The notes under the pieces: generated by a model
What the model was told of the DNA's origin: nothing
The model's input: only the letters and a program-made list of their open reading frames with translations
Databases searched by the model: none
Translations under genes and position numbers: made by a program
Part shown: positions 24,929 through 33,700 of the stretch, in pieces
Position numbering within the stretch: the stretch's first letter is position 1
Layout of the letters: each line of letters opens with the position of its first letter
Assembly: GCA_964439215.1 (NCBI GenBank)
Contig: CAYTNY010000001.1
Location: 1 to 64,000, forward strand
Direction: 5' to 3'
From: CAYTNY01 sp964439215
Lineage (GTDB): Bacteria > Oederibacteriota > PGYV01 > CAYTNY01
DNA length: 64,000 nt

Positions 24929-24967
24929 CATAACTGTAACAGAAGACATTTTAGGAGGTTTATTTCT

Positions 24968-25492
24968 ATGAAAATATTTAAACTTTGTTTTATTGGTTTT
25001 ATATTTGTTTTTGCGGCTTCTACGGTTTTCGCGACAGAAACAGTAACGCAGACAACAACAGAAACAACAACACAGACCGTTACGCCGACAACAACGCAGA
25101 CAGCCACACAGACAGTCACGGAAACAGCTACGCCTGACTGGACCCCTACCGGCACATTTACAATAACACCTACCGCCACAATAACACCGACTTTCACATC
25201 AACACCCACGCCGCAGCCTAAGTTTTTCGCTTACCCCAACCCCGCATATACCAATGAAATAACAATTGCGTATCCTCTGGATGACGCCAAAACTCCGCTG
25301 CGGGCAACTATCATAATAAACGCGGTAAACGGCGAGGAAGCAGGAAGAATATACGATGATACGCCCAACGGATATACCCGTTTTGATATAACGGCTCTCG
25401 CAAGAGGAGTTTATTTTTACAGGCTTATAATAAAATACACGGACAATTCCGAAACTGTTCATAAATATAAAAAATTCTCAGTGGTTAAATAG
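24968..25492 (+). CDS. Secreted protein with Thr/Pro stalk and YPNP-type C-terminal domain
   Basis: Signal peptide at residues 1-22 (ends TVFA). Residues 23-80 are a Thr-rich stalk of TxT/TPT repeats, probably extended and possibly O-glycosylated. The last about 90 residues start FFAYPNPAYTNEITIAYPL and include ARGVYFYRLIIKYTDNSETVHKYKKFSVVK, the pattern of T9SS type A sorting or FlgD-like C-terminal domains. There is no catalytic domain between stalk and C-terminus, so this looks like a minimal displayed module. An 11-nt gap separates it from a PorV/PQ-family gene, which supports a secretion or surface-attachment link. The function is inferred. Confidence 0.75.
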   Translation: MKIFKLCFIGFIFVFAASTVFATETVTQTTTETTTQTVTPTTTQTATQTVTETATPDWTPTGTFTITPTATITPTFTSTPTPQPKFFAYPNPAYTNEITIAYPLDDAKTPLRATIIINAVNGEEAGRIYDDTPNGYTRFDITALARGVYFYRLIIKYTDNSETVHKYKKFSVVK

Positions 25493-25503
25493 GAGGCCTG
25501 CAT

Positions 25504-26442
25504 ATGAAAAAAATCACCGCAGCCATTACGCTTTTTCTTTTAATATCAACACAGCTTTTTGCTGTAACCGAAATTTACGACGATTCTTCAACCGTAGCGG
25601 GGAAATTTCTGGACCTTAAGGCCGGAGCCGCGGCAGGCGGCATGGGGAATGCCTATATCAACTCTTCCGTTGACGCAGGCGCCGCTTTCTGGAATCCCGC
25701 GGGGCTTTCAAATATGATAAAAGAAGATAAAGAATGGTCAATGTTCTTTTCGCACAATGTCTGGATCATGGATATGATGATAGACCACTTTTCAGCCGCG
25801 TCATATTTTCCTGAGTACGGCGTTTTTGCCCTTAGTGCTTCTTATTTTAACGCCGGCGCAATAGAACGCTATGATATTGACGGGAACGGACTTTATATAA
25901 GCAGCGGAACCTATTCGCCCTACTCGCTCATGACCGCGCTTGCCTACTCAAATCATCTGGACAAGGACATAGACTTCGGAATAAACCTGAAATATATCTA
26001 CGATAACATTGACGGCTCTTCGGCCCACGCTTATGCCATAGATATGGGGCTCAGATATTTTTCTCCTATAGACGGCTTAAACTTCGGTCTTACAGCCTCT
26101 AATTTTTCCGGTTCCCTCAATGGTTTTATTCTGCCGAAAGAAATGTCTTTTGCTGTTTCATACAGCACTGAAATACAGAAATTCGGAATTGACGCGGAAT
26201 ACAACATAATAGGCAAAGTAAACAACTACCCGCTGCACAGAATCGGGCTGCAGATAGCCGCTCCTTCGGTATTTACAGCGAGATTCGGCTATCAGACAGA
26301 TAACACGCTGACGGAAAACGGCTTCAGAAATCTCACGCTGGGAATAGGGCTGGATTTTGACGGCAGATACATAGATTTCTCCTATGAACCTTTTGGCGAT
26401 ATCGGAAATTCTTTCAAGCTTTCCATCGGCGGGGGCTTTTGA
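25504..26442 (+). CDS. PorV/PQ family outer-membrane protein
   Basis: Signal peptide (residues 1-20), then a beta-barrel-type protein of the PorV/PQ (UPF0164) family: LDLKAGAAAGGMGNAYINSSVDAGAAFWNPAGLSN at about 35-69 and alternating aromatic/Gly strands to the end (SFKLSIGGGF, a terminal Phe as in outer-membrane barrels). In Bacteroidetes, PorV shuttles C-terminal-domain cargo of type IX secretion to the attachment complex. Here it is co-transcribed with a CTD-type protein. No PorU/SprA-type genes are in the window. Length 312 is normal. Confidence 0.85.
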   Translation: MKKITAAITLFLLISTQLFAVTEIYDDSSTVAGKFLDLKAGAAAGGMGNAYINSSVDAGAAFWNPAGLSNMIKEDKEWSMFFSHNVWIMDMMIDHFSAASYFPEYGVFALSASYFNAGAIERYDIDGNGLYISSGTYSPYSLMTALAYSNHLDKDIDFGINLKYIYDNIDGSSAHAYAIDMGLRYFSPIDGLNFGLTASNFSGSLNGFILPKEMSFAVSYSTEIQKFGIDAEYNIIGKVNNYPLHRIGLQIAAPSVFTARFGYQTDNTLTENGFRNLTLGIGLDFDGRYIDFSYEPFGDIGNSFKLSIGGGF

Positions 26443-26445
26443 TAC

Positions 26446-27819
26446 TCAGTCTATAACAAGTTTATAGTCTTTTATTTTTCTCCAGAGCGTTGACCTTGAA
26501 ACACCAAGCGCTTTGGAGATTTTTGTATGGTTTTTCCCGAATCTCTCAAACGCTTTTAATATAACCCTCTTTTCAACCTCCGCAAGATTAAACTCATCAT
26601 CAATGTTTTTGTCTTTTTCTCCGGATTCAGGACTGTCCGGATTATACGCTTCAAGTTCTCTGTAAGGAGTAATATTCTGAAGATGAACCGGCAGGTCTTC
26701 CACCGTGATATAATCCCCGTTAGAAAGCGCAAAAGCATGCTGGATTATATTTTCCATTTCCCTCACATTTCCGGGATAATCATAGTACATAAGTATTGCC
26801 TTTGCCTTTTGTTCTATTCCCATTATGTTTTTTTTATTGAGTTTGTTGTATTTTTCTATAAAAAAACGCACCAGAACAGGTATGTCGTCTTTTCTTTCCC
26901 TCAGAGGCGGTATCTCTATATGTATTACATTCAGCCGGAAAAACAGGTCTTCGCGGAATCTTTTTTCTTTTATCGCCTCTTTCAGATCCTGATTTGTCGC
27001 GGCAATTACGCGTATATCAACCTTTTTGGTGTTTTCATCCCCAAGTCTTCTGACTTCTCTGTACTCCAGCGTCCTGAGAAGTTTTGCCTGAAGCCCGAGG
27101 CTCAAATCGCCGATTTCATCAAGAAACAGCGTGCCCTTATCCGCCAGTTCAATCAGTCCTTTTTTATCCGATACAGCTCCCGTAAACGCCCCTTTTCTGT
27201 ATCCAAACAGCTCTGATTCAAGAAGATTTTCAGGAATAGCCGCGGAATTCACCGCTATAAAAGGATTATTGGACCTGCCGCTCATTTCATAAAGCGCCCT
27301 TGCAATCAATTCCTTTCCTGTTCCGGTTTCTCCCGTAATAAGAATATTGCTGTTATTTGAAGCAACTTTCTTTACAATTCCCGTAACCTTTCTGATCTTC
27401 TCGGAATTTCCCACAAACCTGTTTTCGAAATATTCCAATGCGTCCATATCCTCTTCCCGTTCTTTTTCCATAAACGCTTTTTCCGCAAGGTATTTAATTT
27501 CATTCAGATTTATGGGTTTTGATATATAGGCAAATCCGGCCCGGCCCGCCATTTCTATTGCTTTGTTTATTTTTTCCCTGCCGCTTACAACCACAACTTT
27601 AAGCGAAGGGGTTCTTCTTTTTATGAAATTTATTATGTCCAGTTCCAGCTCTTCCACGATGTCAATGTCAAGTATAAGAAGTTTGAAATTACTCTGTATC
27701 TTGTTCATGAGTGATCCGGAATCCGTGACAATATAAGGAGAATAAGACAACTCATCAAAAAAATTGTTTATTCTTATGGCATCATCTTTATCTGTAAGCG
27801 CAACAAGTATTTTCCCCAT
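26446..27819 (-). CDS. Sigma-54-dependent response regulator (NtrC type)
   Basis: Transcription activator with three domains. The receiver (1-120) has acidic Asp10/Asp12, a likely phospho-acceptor Asp51 in LLILDID, Ser in VVVVSG and Lys in ISKP. The sigma-54 AAA+ domain (about 132-365) has Walker A GETGTGKE and the sigma-54-contact loop GAFTGA. The C-terminal Fis-type helix-turn-helix is LAEVEKRVILKAFERFGKNHTKISKALGVSRSTLW. After Asp51 the receiver lacks the usual M-P-x-x-x-G. It follows the DUF2723 gene by 7 nt, so it probably belongs to the glycan operon. No histidine kinase is nearby, and I found no sigma-54 promoter close by. Confidence 0.95.
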   Translation of the reverse strand: MGKILVALTDKDDAIRINNFFDELSYSPYIVTDSGSLMNKIQSNFKLLILDIDIVEELELDIINFIKRRTPSLKVVVVSGREKINKAIEMAGRAGFAYISKPINLNEIKYLAEKAFMEKEREEDMDALEYFENRFVGNSEKIRKVTGIVKKVASNNSNILITGETGTGKELIARALYEMSGRSNNPFIAVNSAAIPENLLESELFGYRKGAFTGAVSDKKGLIELADKGTLFLDEIGDLSLGLQAKLLRTLEYREVRRLGDENTKKVDIRVIAATNQDLKEAIKEKRFREDLFFRLNVIHIEIPPLRERKDDIPVLVRFFIEKYNKLNKKNIMGIEQKAKAILMYYDYPGNVREMENIIQHAFALSNGDYITVEDLPVHLQNITPYRELEAYNPDSPESGEKDKNIDDEFNLAEVEKRVILKAFERFGKNHTKISKALGVSRSTLWRKIKDYKLVID

Positions 27820-27826
27820 CTTAAAG

Positions 27827-30181
27827 CTATTCTCCTTTGATCTGCTTTCTTAGATCCAGTAAACCGCTGTCTTCCGGAAATGTTTTTATTCCGCGATCCA
27901 AAACATTCAATGCTTGTTTTTTGTTTCCTTTTGTATAATACACATATGCTTCAAAACTATAAAGTTCCGCGGAATTTGTTTCATTTTTTGCTTTTTTGAA
28001 GTTCTCCAGTGCTTTTTCATACCTCTTTGTTTGAAAATAAAACACTCCCAGATTCCTATATATTATACCTTCCTTATAATCATTTTCAAGTAAAAAATCC
28101 GCAATGTATTCTGCTTTCCGGTATTCATTTTGAGTCAGTTTTTCGCCTTTTGAAAGCATTTCAGTAAGCTTAGCCATTGCAATTTCAAACCATTTGCTGT
28201 TATCTGATTCTTTCAGCGATTTAAGCAGAGCAGCAACCCTGCTGTTTTCACTTCCCATTGATACTGCTTTTTTCAGATTTTCACCGGCTTTTTCAAAGAT
28301 TCCAAGATTAAAATATATTCCTCCAAGATGCTCAAAAACCCTGGGATTGCTTTCTTCTTTTTCCGCGGCTAAAATAAGATATTTCATTTCATTTTTAAAA
28401 TCATCAAGATTTGAATAAGCAAGAGCAATATTATAAAAGATCATTGATTCCGGCTTGTCCACAGGGAACAAAAGCGCTTTTTTATAAAGTTTTACCGCTT
28501 CCTCCGGATAACCCGACGCATTCAGTGCATTTGCCTGATTTACCATACTTACGGGGTACCATCCTATCAGATCATTATTGTTCTTTGTAAGCCTCGCAAA
28601 ATCTTCAAACACCCCCCTATACGAATATCTTTCAAAAACATCCGGACCATAAAGCCTCTGTTTTTTTGATATCCTCAGCAGTATGCCTTTCTGGGAAAAA
28701 ACAAACCCTTCAGGCGGATGCTCCATTTCAGGCAGATAGCTGCTCCTGTAAACCGCTTCATCCGGAGAATAAAACCGCACAATCTCAGCAATATTTTCCG
28801 CGGTCTTAAACGGCGTCATTTTTATATCACCGTATCTGCCGGAAAAATCCTCAATACCCCAGTCAAATATAATAAAAGAAGATGTAGCAAACTTAACATC
28901 CTTTCGTCTTTTCTGTACTTCCATAATATAATACAGCGGCATAAGGTTATAATCGCCGTCAGCTATATAGACGCCGTCTTTTTCCACGGTCCTTAAAATA
29001 TTATATCCGTAATCATAGGATAGATAATCCTCTTTATAATCATTTTTTATGAAATTGGACCAAAACATAAGAACCCCGCCGGCCGCGGCAAGAACAATAA
29101 AAAGTTTTTTATACCGCCGGCCCCTTATTCTTGTGTAAATATACGCTATTCCTGCTGAAATAAAAAGCCCTGCCAGATAGACCGCGGGCATAAGAAAAAT
29201 ATATATCAGCCAGATAACGCCTTCCTGTGTTCTGTTAAGAAAAACAACCGCAAATATTATAATAAAAGCAGCTGCCGCCAGAAGAACCGATATTCCGCGC
29301 GCCCTCTTATAGCCGGCATAAATACCGGCCGGCAGAAAAACACACAGCACCGAAAAATTCACGGCAAAAAGATATAAAAAATGCTTTACCTGGTATAAAT
29401 ACACATCAGCGGAAGGCGTGACAGGATTAACATATCCCCGGCGCAGAACAACCCATAAGAATCCGGATAAGCCGGAAGAAGGATCGCCCCAGTTAAAAAC
29501 AGGATCAGAAGATGACCTGATAACAAGAAATAAATACGGCGTGAGCCCTGCCAGAAAAAACAGCGCGGAAATAATATAATTTTTCCCTGATGTCTTTTTG
29601 CGGAAAATATATAGACAGGAAGCAAAAACCGGCGCTAATATTATCATGCTGGGCCAGTGATTGGAAAGGGACAAGCCATAGATATAGGATGACATATATA
29701 TATATACAGGCGTCTTTGCGCTTTTTGCCTTAAGCATGGAAAAAATAATAACCGCAAGAAACAGCAGGTTCAGCATATAAATACTTCCCTTTGCCTCTGT
29801 TCCCTGATTCCAGAAAATATAGGAAAACGCCGTTAAAACCGCTCCCGCCCCCGCCCATATGCGCATACCGCTTCCGAAAATATTTATATTAAGCATGATC
29901 AGTATTCTGTAAGTCATATAAAGTATTATCATCCCCAGAAACGAAGAAAAAACATTCATTCGGAACGCCGGAGACGCAAAAGAAGGCAGGCAGGCGATCT
30001 TCCCTGCCATTGTGTGCAGAGGATAAGCCGGAGGATGCGCTATGCCCAGAGTGTATGCCGCAGCCGCGGTCTCGGGCGAATCATTGTTTTTAAACACAGG
30101 GTTCATCGTGTGAAGATAAACACCGAATATAAAAACCACAACAACCACAGCCGCCGTATATGTTATTGGCTTTTGCTTCAT
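27827..30181 (-). CDS. DUF2723 membrane glycosyltransferase-like protein with TPR tail
   Basis: The N-terminal half (residues about 1-390) has about ten membrane helices and the DUF2723 motif NNDSPETAAAAYTLGIAHPPAYPLHTMAGK (about 33-62), with the luminal acidic residue expected in GT-C enzymes; DUF2723 is related to eukaryotic TMEM260 O-mannosyltransferase. Residues about 540-784 form TPR repeats (for example EAVKLYKKALLFP, AGENLKKAVSMG, YEKALENFKKAKNE). It probably adds a sugar from a lipid carrier to an exported protein or glycan. It sits between the O-antigen-ligase-like gene and the response regulator. Confidence 0.85.
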   Translation of the reverse strand: MKQKPITYTAAVVVVVFIFGVYLHTMNPVFKNNDSPETAAAAYTLGIAHPPAYPLHTMAGKIACLPSFASPAFRMNVFSSFLGMIILYMTYRILIMLNINIFGSGMRIWAGAGAVLTAFSYIFWNQGTEAKGSIYMLNLLFLAVIIFSMLKAKSAKTPVYIYMSSYIYGLSLSNHWPSMIILAPVFASCLYIFRKKTSGKNYIISALFFLAGLTPYLFLVIRSSSDPVFNWGDPSSGLSGFLWVVLRRGYVNPVTPSADVYLYQVKHFLYLFAVNFSVLCVFLPAGIYAGYKRARGISVLLAAAAFIIIFAVVFLNRTQEGVIWLIYIFLMPAVYLAGLFISAGIAYIYTRIRGRRYKKLFIVLAAAGGVLMFWSNFIKNDYKEDYLSYDYGYNILRTVEKDGVYIADGDYNLMPLYYIMEVQKRRKDVKFATSSFIIFDWGIEDFSGRYGDIKMTPFKTAENIAEIVRFYSPDEAVYRSSYLPEMEHPPEGFVFSQKGILLRISKKQRLYGPDVFERYSYRGVFEDFARLTKNNNDLIGWYPVSMVNQANALNASGYPEEAVKLYKKALLFPVDKPESMIFYNIALAYSNLDDFKNEMKYLILAAEKEESNPRVFEHLGGIYFNLGIFEKAGENLKKAVSMGSENSRVAALLKSLKESDNSKWFEIAMAKLTEMLSKGEKLTQNEYRKAEYIADFLLENDYKEGIIYRNLGVFYFQTKRYEKALENFKKAKNETNSAELYSFEAYVYYTKGNKKQALNVLDRGIKTFPEDSGLLDLRKQIKGE

Positions 30182-30233
30182 AAAATCCCCTTTATATCCC
30201 GGATAACCGCAGGCTTCAAATGCGGTCCGGTTT

Positions 30234-32102
30234 TTATTCCGGTCCTTGTTCTGTTTTAATTATTGCTTTTATATAAGGATCCATTTTTCCGTCATCACCG
30301 TTAAACCGAATATACTTTTCAGCTGTTTTTTTCGCGTTTTCTGTATCACCGGCCGCCATATACGCGGTTATAAGGTTTATATAAGCCGTTTCATAGTGCG
30401 GCGCCGCAAAAACAGCGGTTTCAAGATGCTGTATCGCTTCTTTGAGGCTGCCGGTGCCCTCCGCGGACAGCTGCCCGGAAAGCGCGCCGAACATATTATT
30501 CACTTCAGGACAATACGGATTTATTTCCAGGTCTTTTTTATAATATTCATAGGCTTTTTTCGGATACCCGGCCTGCCGGTAGGCTTCCGCCGCATAATAA
30601 TACTGAGCAACATCTGTCTGCGGGCAAAGCTCAACGTTATTCTGCTCAACTATACGCTCATAATAATTTATAGCGCTTTTATAATGCCCGCTTTTGACCA
30701 GACGGTTGGCCTGCTTAAGATATATGTTTGACGCGGCCGCTTTTCCGTCCGCAGCCGCCGAAAACATTATCAGAAAAGCCGATGCAGCAGCTCCGGCTAT
30801 GGCGCCTTTTTTTCCTATGCCGGCGCTTTTTAATGACCGCTCTTTCTTATATGCCGACACAAAAAATATGAGTATAAAAAAATAAAGTGTTGTCGCCGGA
30901 ATATTGTAAAAAGTATTAAACAGCGAAGCGCCCAGCAGCGCAGCAGCGCCCGAAACCGCTCCAGCAAGAAAAGGATCGCCTCTTTTTCTTATATAAAAAC
31001 TCCTGTAAGCGGAATAAAACAATACCGCAACAACGGCAAGAAAGGCCCCCAGCCCTAAAATACCCGTTTCCGAGGCTATAAGTATATAATTCTGATGAGG
31101 CATCCAGGTCACCACATAATCATATTTATCGTTTTTTGGATCATTTAAAAGTATTCCCTGGTAATGCGGAAAATTCAGTCTGTACATACCCATGCCTTTG
31201 CCTTTAACCGGTGATTCTTTGATCATGAGCCATCCGGCTTCCCACATAAGAAACCTGTGTATCACAGACCGCTGCTTGCCTTCAAGAAATCTTTTTGATT
31301 CTGCCAAAACAGCCGGATATACGGCGGCGCCGCCGATAATAAGCGCAAGCAGCGCGGCGGCAGCTGCCTTTTTGCGCCGTTTAATGAACATTTTCACATG
31401 ACTGCCTTTTAATGTCAGCCATAAGATTGCAAACAAAGCCATGCCGCCCGCAAAACCTATGTAAGTACCCGCCACTTTTGCGTATAAAAATACCGCGAAC
31501 ATAACAACAAACCCCGCACCCGCGGCAGCCTTATGTTTTTTTCCCAAAACCGCGTAAGACAGCAGAAGAAACATCGGTATAAGAAGCTGTGACGCAAAAA
31601 AATTAGGATTGCCGATGGTGCCCATGGGCCGCCCCTGAAAATTTGTGTTCCAGCTGAAAATATCCGCATCAAATCTCTGAGCAAGCCCGTAAACCGCCAT
31701 TATCACATGGACAAAAAACACTAAAAACAGCATTCTTCTGCCGTCATTTTCATCGGAAACGTTCCAGATAAAATAGGCCCCGAAAATAAAAAGTACAAGT
31801 TCAAAAGCATACTTGGAGGCGATCTGCGCATTCATCGCCCATGCAACGGAAAGAACCGCGATAACCGCATATAAGAACGCGGGAAAAAGAGCAGGATTGA
31901 TTTTTACCTCAAATCCCCCTCTGCGCCGCGCTTCAAGAAAATACAGCAAAAAGAAAAAAGGCAGAAAAAGACGCGCGGCCATAAGCTGGGCAGGGCCGAA
32001 AGGATCAAAAAACGGCTGAAAAAAAACCACGGGGATAAACAGAATTATGAAATTAAGAATATTTTTTCTTAAAAGAATTAACAGCCTGAGATTCAATATC
32101 AC
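30234..32102 (-). CDS. O-antigen ligase/polymerase-like protein (Wzy_C) with TPR tail
   Basis: About eleven membrane helices. The Wzy_C/O-antigen ligase periplasmic loop with HRFLMWEAGWLMIKESPVKGKGMGMYRL is at about residues 280-307. The C-terminus (about 450-620) has TPR repeats (KSAINYYERIVEQNN, AYEYYKKDLEINPYCPEVNN). Such proteins polymerise or ligate lipid-linked sugars onto lipid A or proteins. The GTG start overlaps the ROK kinase stop by 4 nt. Whether this is a ligase (WaaL), polymerase (Wzy) or protein O-oligosaccharyltransferase cannot be decided from sequence. Confidence 0.85.
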   Translation of the reverse strand: MILNLRLLILLRKNILNFIILFIPVVFFQPFFDPFGPAQLMAARLFLPFFFLLYFLEARRRGGFEVKINPALFPAFLYAVIAVLSVAWAMNAQIASKYAFELVLFIFGAYFIWNVSDENDGRRMLFLVFFVHVIMAVYGLAQRFDADIFSWNTNFQGRPMGTIGNPNFFASQLLIPMFLLLSYAVLGKKHKAAAGAGFVVMFAVFLYAKVAGTYIGFAGGMALFAILWLTLKGSHVKMFIKRRKKAAAAALLALIIGGAAVYPAVLAESKRFLEGKQRSVIHRFLMWEAGWLMIKESPVKGKGMGMYRLNFPHYQGILLNDPKNDKYDYVVTWMPHQNYILIASETGILGLGAFLAVVAVLFYSAYRSFYIRKRGDPFLAGAVSGAAALLGASLFNTFYNIPATTLYFFILIFFVSAYKKERSLKSAGIGKKGAIAGAAASAFLIMFSAAADGKAAASNIYLKQANRLVKSGHYKSAINYYERIVEQNNVELCPQTDVAQYYYAAEAYRQAGYPKKAYEYYKKDLEINPYCPEVNNMFGALSGQLSAEGTGSLKEAIQHLETAVFAAPHYETAYINLITAYMAAGDTENAKKTAEKYIRFNGDDGKMDPYIKAIIKTEQGPE

Positions 32103-33115
32103 AGCCCGTAATAATCCCCTTCATTTATGGCCGCACCCGCGGCCCCTATCGCACCCGCAAGCTCTCCCAGTTTCGCAGGAACAATAACCGCGTCCGAAAA
32201 CGGAGCAGCAAACGCTTTTTTTCCTGTTTCTTTCCTGAGCGGCGTAAAAAGCCTGTTCCCCGCATTTATTACTCCCCCCGCAATAACAACGACTTCCGGA
32301 TTTAGAGTGTTTAATATTCCGGCCAGAGACGCGGATAAATGCCGGATAAAATCATCCCATACTTCCAGGGCGACCTTATCTTTATTTAAAAGCGCTTCAT
32401 AAACTGTTTTTGATGTTATTTTGTTCATGTCCCCTTTTGCAATCTGCACTATCATTGACTGTCTTTTTTCTCTTATTTTTTCTTTTGCCGACTCCGCAAT
32501 GGCCGTAGCCGAAGCATACGCTTCAATACACCCTGAAGCCCCGCAGGAGCATTTTTTCCCGTTTATATCAATTATGGTATGCCCTATCTCGCCGGCCGTG
32601 CCGGAATTCCCCCTGTGCAGCCTGTTATTAAGTATTATGCCTCCGCCGACGCCGGTACCCAGCGTCAGGCCGACCACATCAGCGGCGCCTTTTGCCGCGC
32701 CTGTCCATTTTTCTCCGTATACCGCGCAGTTCGCGTCGTTTTCCACCGCTGTTTTTATGCCTGTCTTTTTTTCAATTTTTTGTTTTAATTTTATATCTTT
32801 CCATCCCGGCATATTCGGAGCAAGCCTGACAATTCCTTTTTTACTGTCCAGCGGGCCGGGCACGCCTATACCCATTCTTTTAACATTTTGTTTTTTTATG
32901 CCCGCGGATCTGATAATACCGTTGATTTTTTCCGCCATATTGTCAATTATAAAATCCGGACCCTTTGCCGCTTCTGTTTCCATGCGCTCTGTTCTGACTA
33001 CTTTACCCTTATAAGTAATCAGAACAAGAACAATATTTGTGCCTCCAAGATCCACGCCTACGGCGTATTCAGCTTCCGGCTTCTTTGAGTTCTGCTTTTT
33101 CTTTTTTAAAGTCAT
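32099..33115 (-). CDS. ROK family sugar kinase (probable glucokinase)
   Basis: ATP-dependent hexose kinase or related ROK protein. The phosphate motif AVGVDLGGTNIV is at about residues 18-29, and VENDANCAVYGE holds the catalytic Asp (about 128-139). GLTLGTGVGGGIILN, the zinc motif HTIIDINGKKCSCGASGCIE (His plus three Cys) and VIAGGVINAG are also present. There is no N-terminal DNA-binding domain, so it is a kinase rather than an NagC-type repressor. Substrate (glucose, GlcNAc or ManNAc) is undecided. First gene of the glycan operon. Confidence 0.9.
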   Translation of the reverse strand: MTLKKKKQNSKKPEAEYAVGVDLGGTNIVLVLITYKGKVVRTERMETEAAKGPDFIIDNMAEKINGIIRSAGIKKQNVKRMGIGVPGPLDSKKGIVRLAPNMPGWKDIKLKQKIEKKTGIKTAVENDANCAVYGEKWTGAAKGAADVVGLTLGTGVGGGIILNNRLHRGNSGTAGEIGHTIIDINGKKCSCGASGCIEAYASATAIAESAKEKIREKRQSMIVQIAKGDMNKITSKTVYEALLNKDKVALEVWDDFIRHLSASLAGILNTLNPEVVVIAGGVINAGNRLFTPLRKETGKKAFAAPFSDAVIVPAKLGELAGAIGAAGAAINEGDYYGL

Positions 33116-33169
33116 TTTTTCTCCCTGCCTGTTTTTTTATTTCAAAAGAAAAAAAACGGACTGAAAAAT

Positions 33170-33253
33170 TGGTGCGAGGAGCGGGACTTGAACCCGCACC
33201 GGTCGCCCGACATGGCCCTCAACCATGCGTGTCTACCATTCCACCACCCTCGC
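33170..33253 (-). tRNA. tRNA-Leu (anticodon GAG)
   Basis: On the minus strand the sequence starts GCGAGGG and ends CCTCGC-A-CCA. It has a 7-bp acceptor stem, anticodon loop TTGAGGG between CATGG and CCATG, a long class II variable arm, the T-loop GGTTCAAGTCC and an encoded 3' CCA. The GAG anticodon reads CUC/CUU leucine codons. Confidence 0.93.
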
Positions 33254-33257
33254 GCCG

Positions 33258-33285
33258 ATTATATCATTTCCCTTCTATTCATCAA
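33258..33285 (-). promoter_or_regulatory. Candidate promoter directly upstream of tRNA-Leu
   Basis: The minus strand reads TTGATG (33285-33280), a 16-nt spacer and TATAAT (33263-33258) with TG extension (TGATATAAT). The mature tRNA begins at 33253, so only 4 nt separate the -10 and the tRNA; transcription might start at or just inside the tRNA end. It overlaps the stop of the membrane-protein gene. Confidence 0.4.
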
Positions 33286-33700
33286 TAATCCTGTAATCAA
33301 CAGGCTTTGCGTTTCTTTTATCAGGAACGAAAATACCCAGTATCATGGAGAGTATGCTGTAAAAAACAGAGCCAGCGACAGCGCCCCAGAAACTTTTAAC
33401 CTCAAAACCGTTCACAAGCAGCCCTGCCAGCGCAAACATAACTCCATTAATAACAAAAGTAAGCAGGCCAAATGATAACACGTTTATGGGCAAAGTCAAT
33501 AATAAAACAAACGGCTTAATAAACACATTTATGACGGCAATAACAGCCGCGGCAGCCATTAAAATCACCAGACCTTCCAGGCCGTCGGCTTTTATCTCCA
33601 GGCCCTTTATCGTCTTCACAACAAGAAAAAGAGCAAAAGTATTCAAAAACCATTTTATGACAAGCGCTTTGGCATTATAGTCCCGCAATTCCACAACCAT
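33275..33700 (-). CDS. Four-helix membrane protein of the PF04020 (YvlD/holin-IV) family
   Basis: A 141-residue integral membrane protein with four hydrophobic segments (about residues 14-32, 45-70, 73-95 and 100-130). Typical PF04020 motifs are present: AVINVFIKPFVLLLTLPINVLSFGLLTFVINGVMF. The family is named after a mycobacterial phage holin but is widespread in bacterial chromosomes and not evidence for a prophage. It overlaps the upstream cNMP-binding gene by 26 nt. Function unknown. Confidence 0.85.
   Translation of the reverse strand: MVVELRDYNAKALVIKWFLNTFALFLVVKTIKGLEIKADGLEGLVILMAAAAVIAVINVFIKPFVLLLTLPINVLSFGLLTFVINGVMFALAGLLVNGFEVKSFWGAVAGSVFYSILSMILGIFVPDKRNAKPVDYRIIDE

Larger units (their letters stand above)
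24624..24967. other. 344-nt divergent intergenic region
   Basis: It separates nagA (minus) from the secreted TPT-stalk gene (plus). It contains a nagA promoter candidate, two full and one half copy of the palindromic repeat family, a short A/G-rich tract and the promoter of the plus-strand pair. Short open frames here follow the repeats and are not convincing genes. Confidence 0.6.

Noticed and set aside
33275..33700. Holin-family gene as evidence for a prophage
   Set aside because: PF04020 proteins are common chromosomal membrane proteins, and no phage structural, lysis or integrase genes are nearby.
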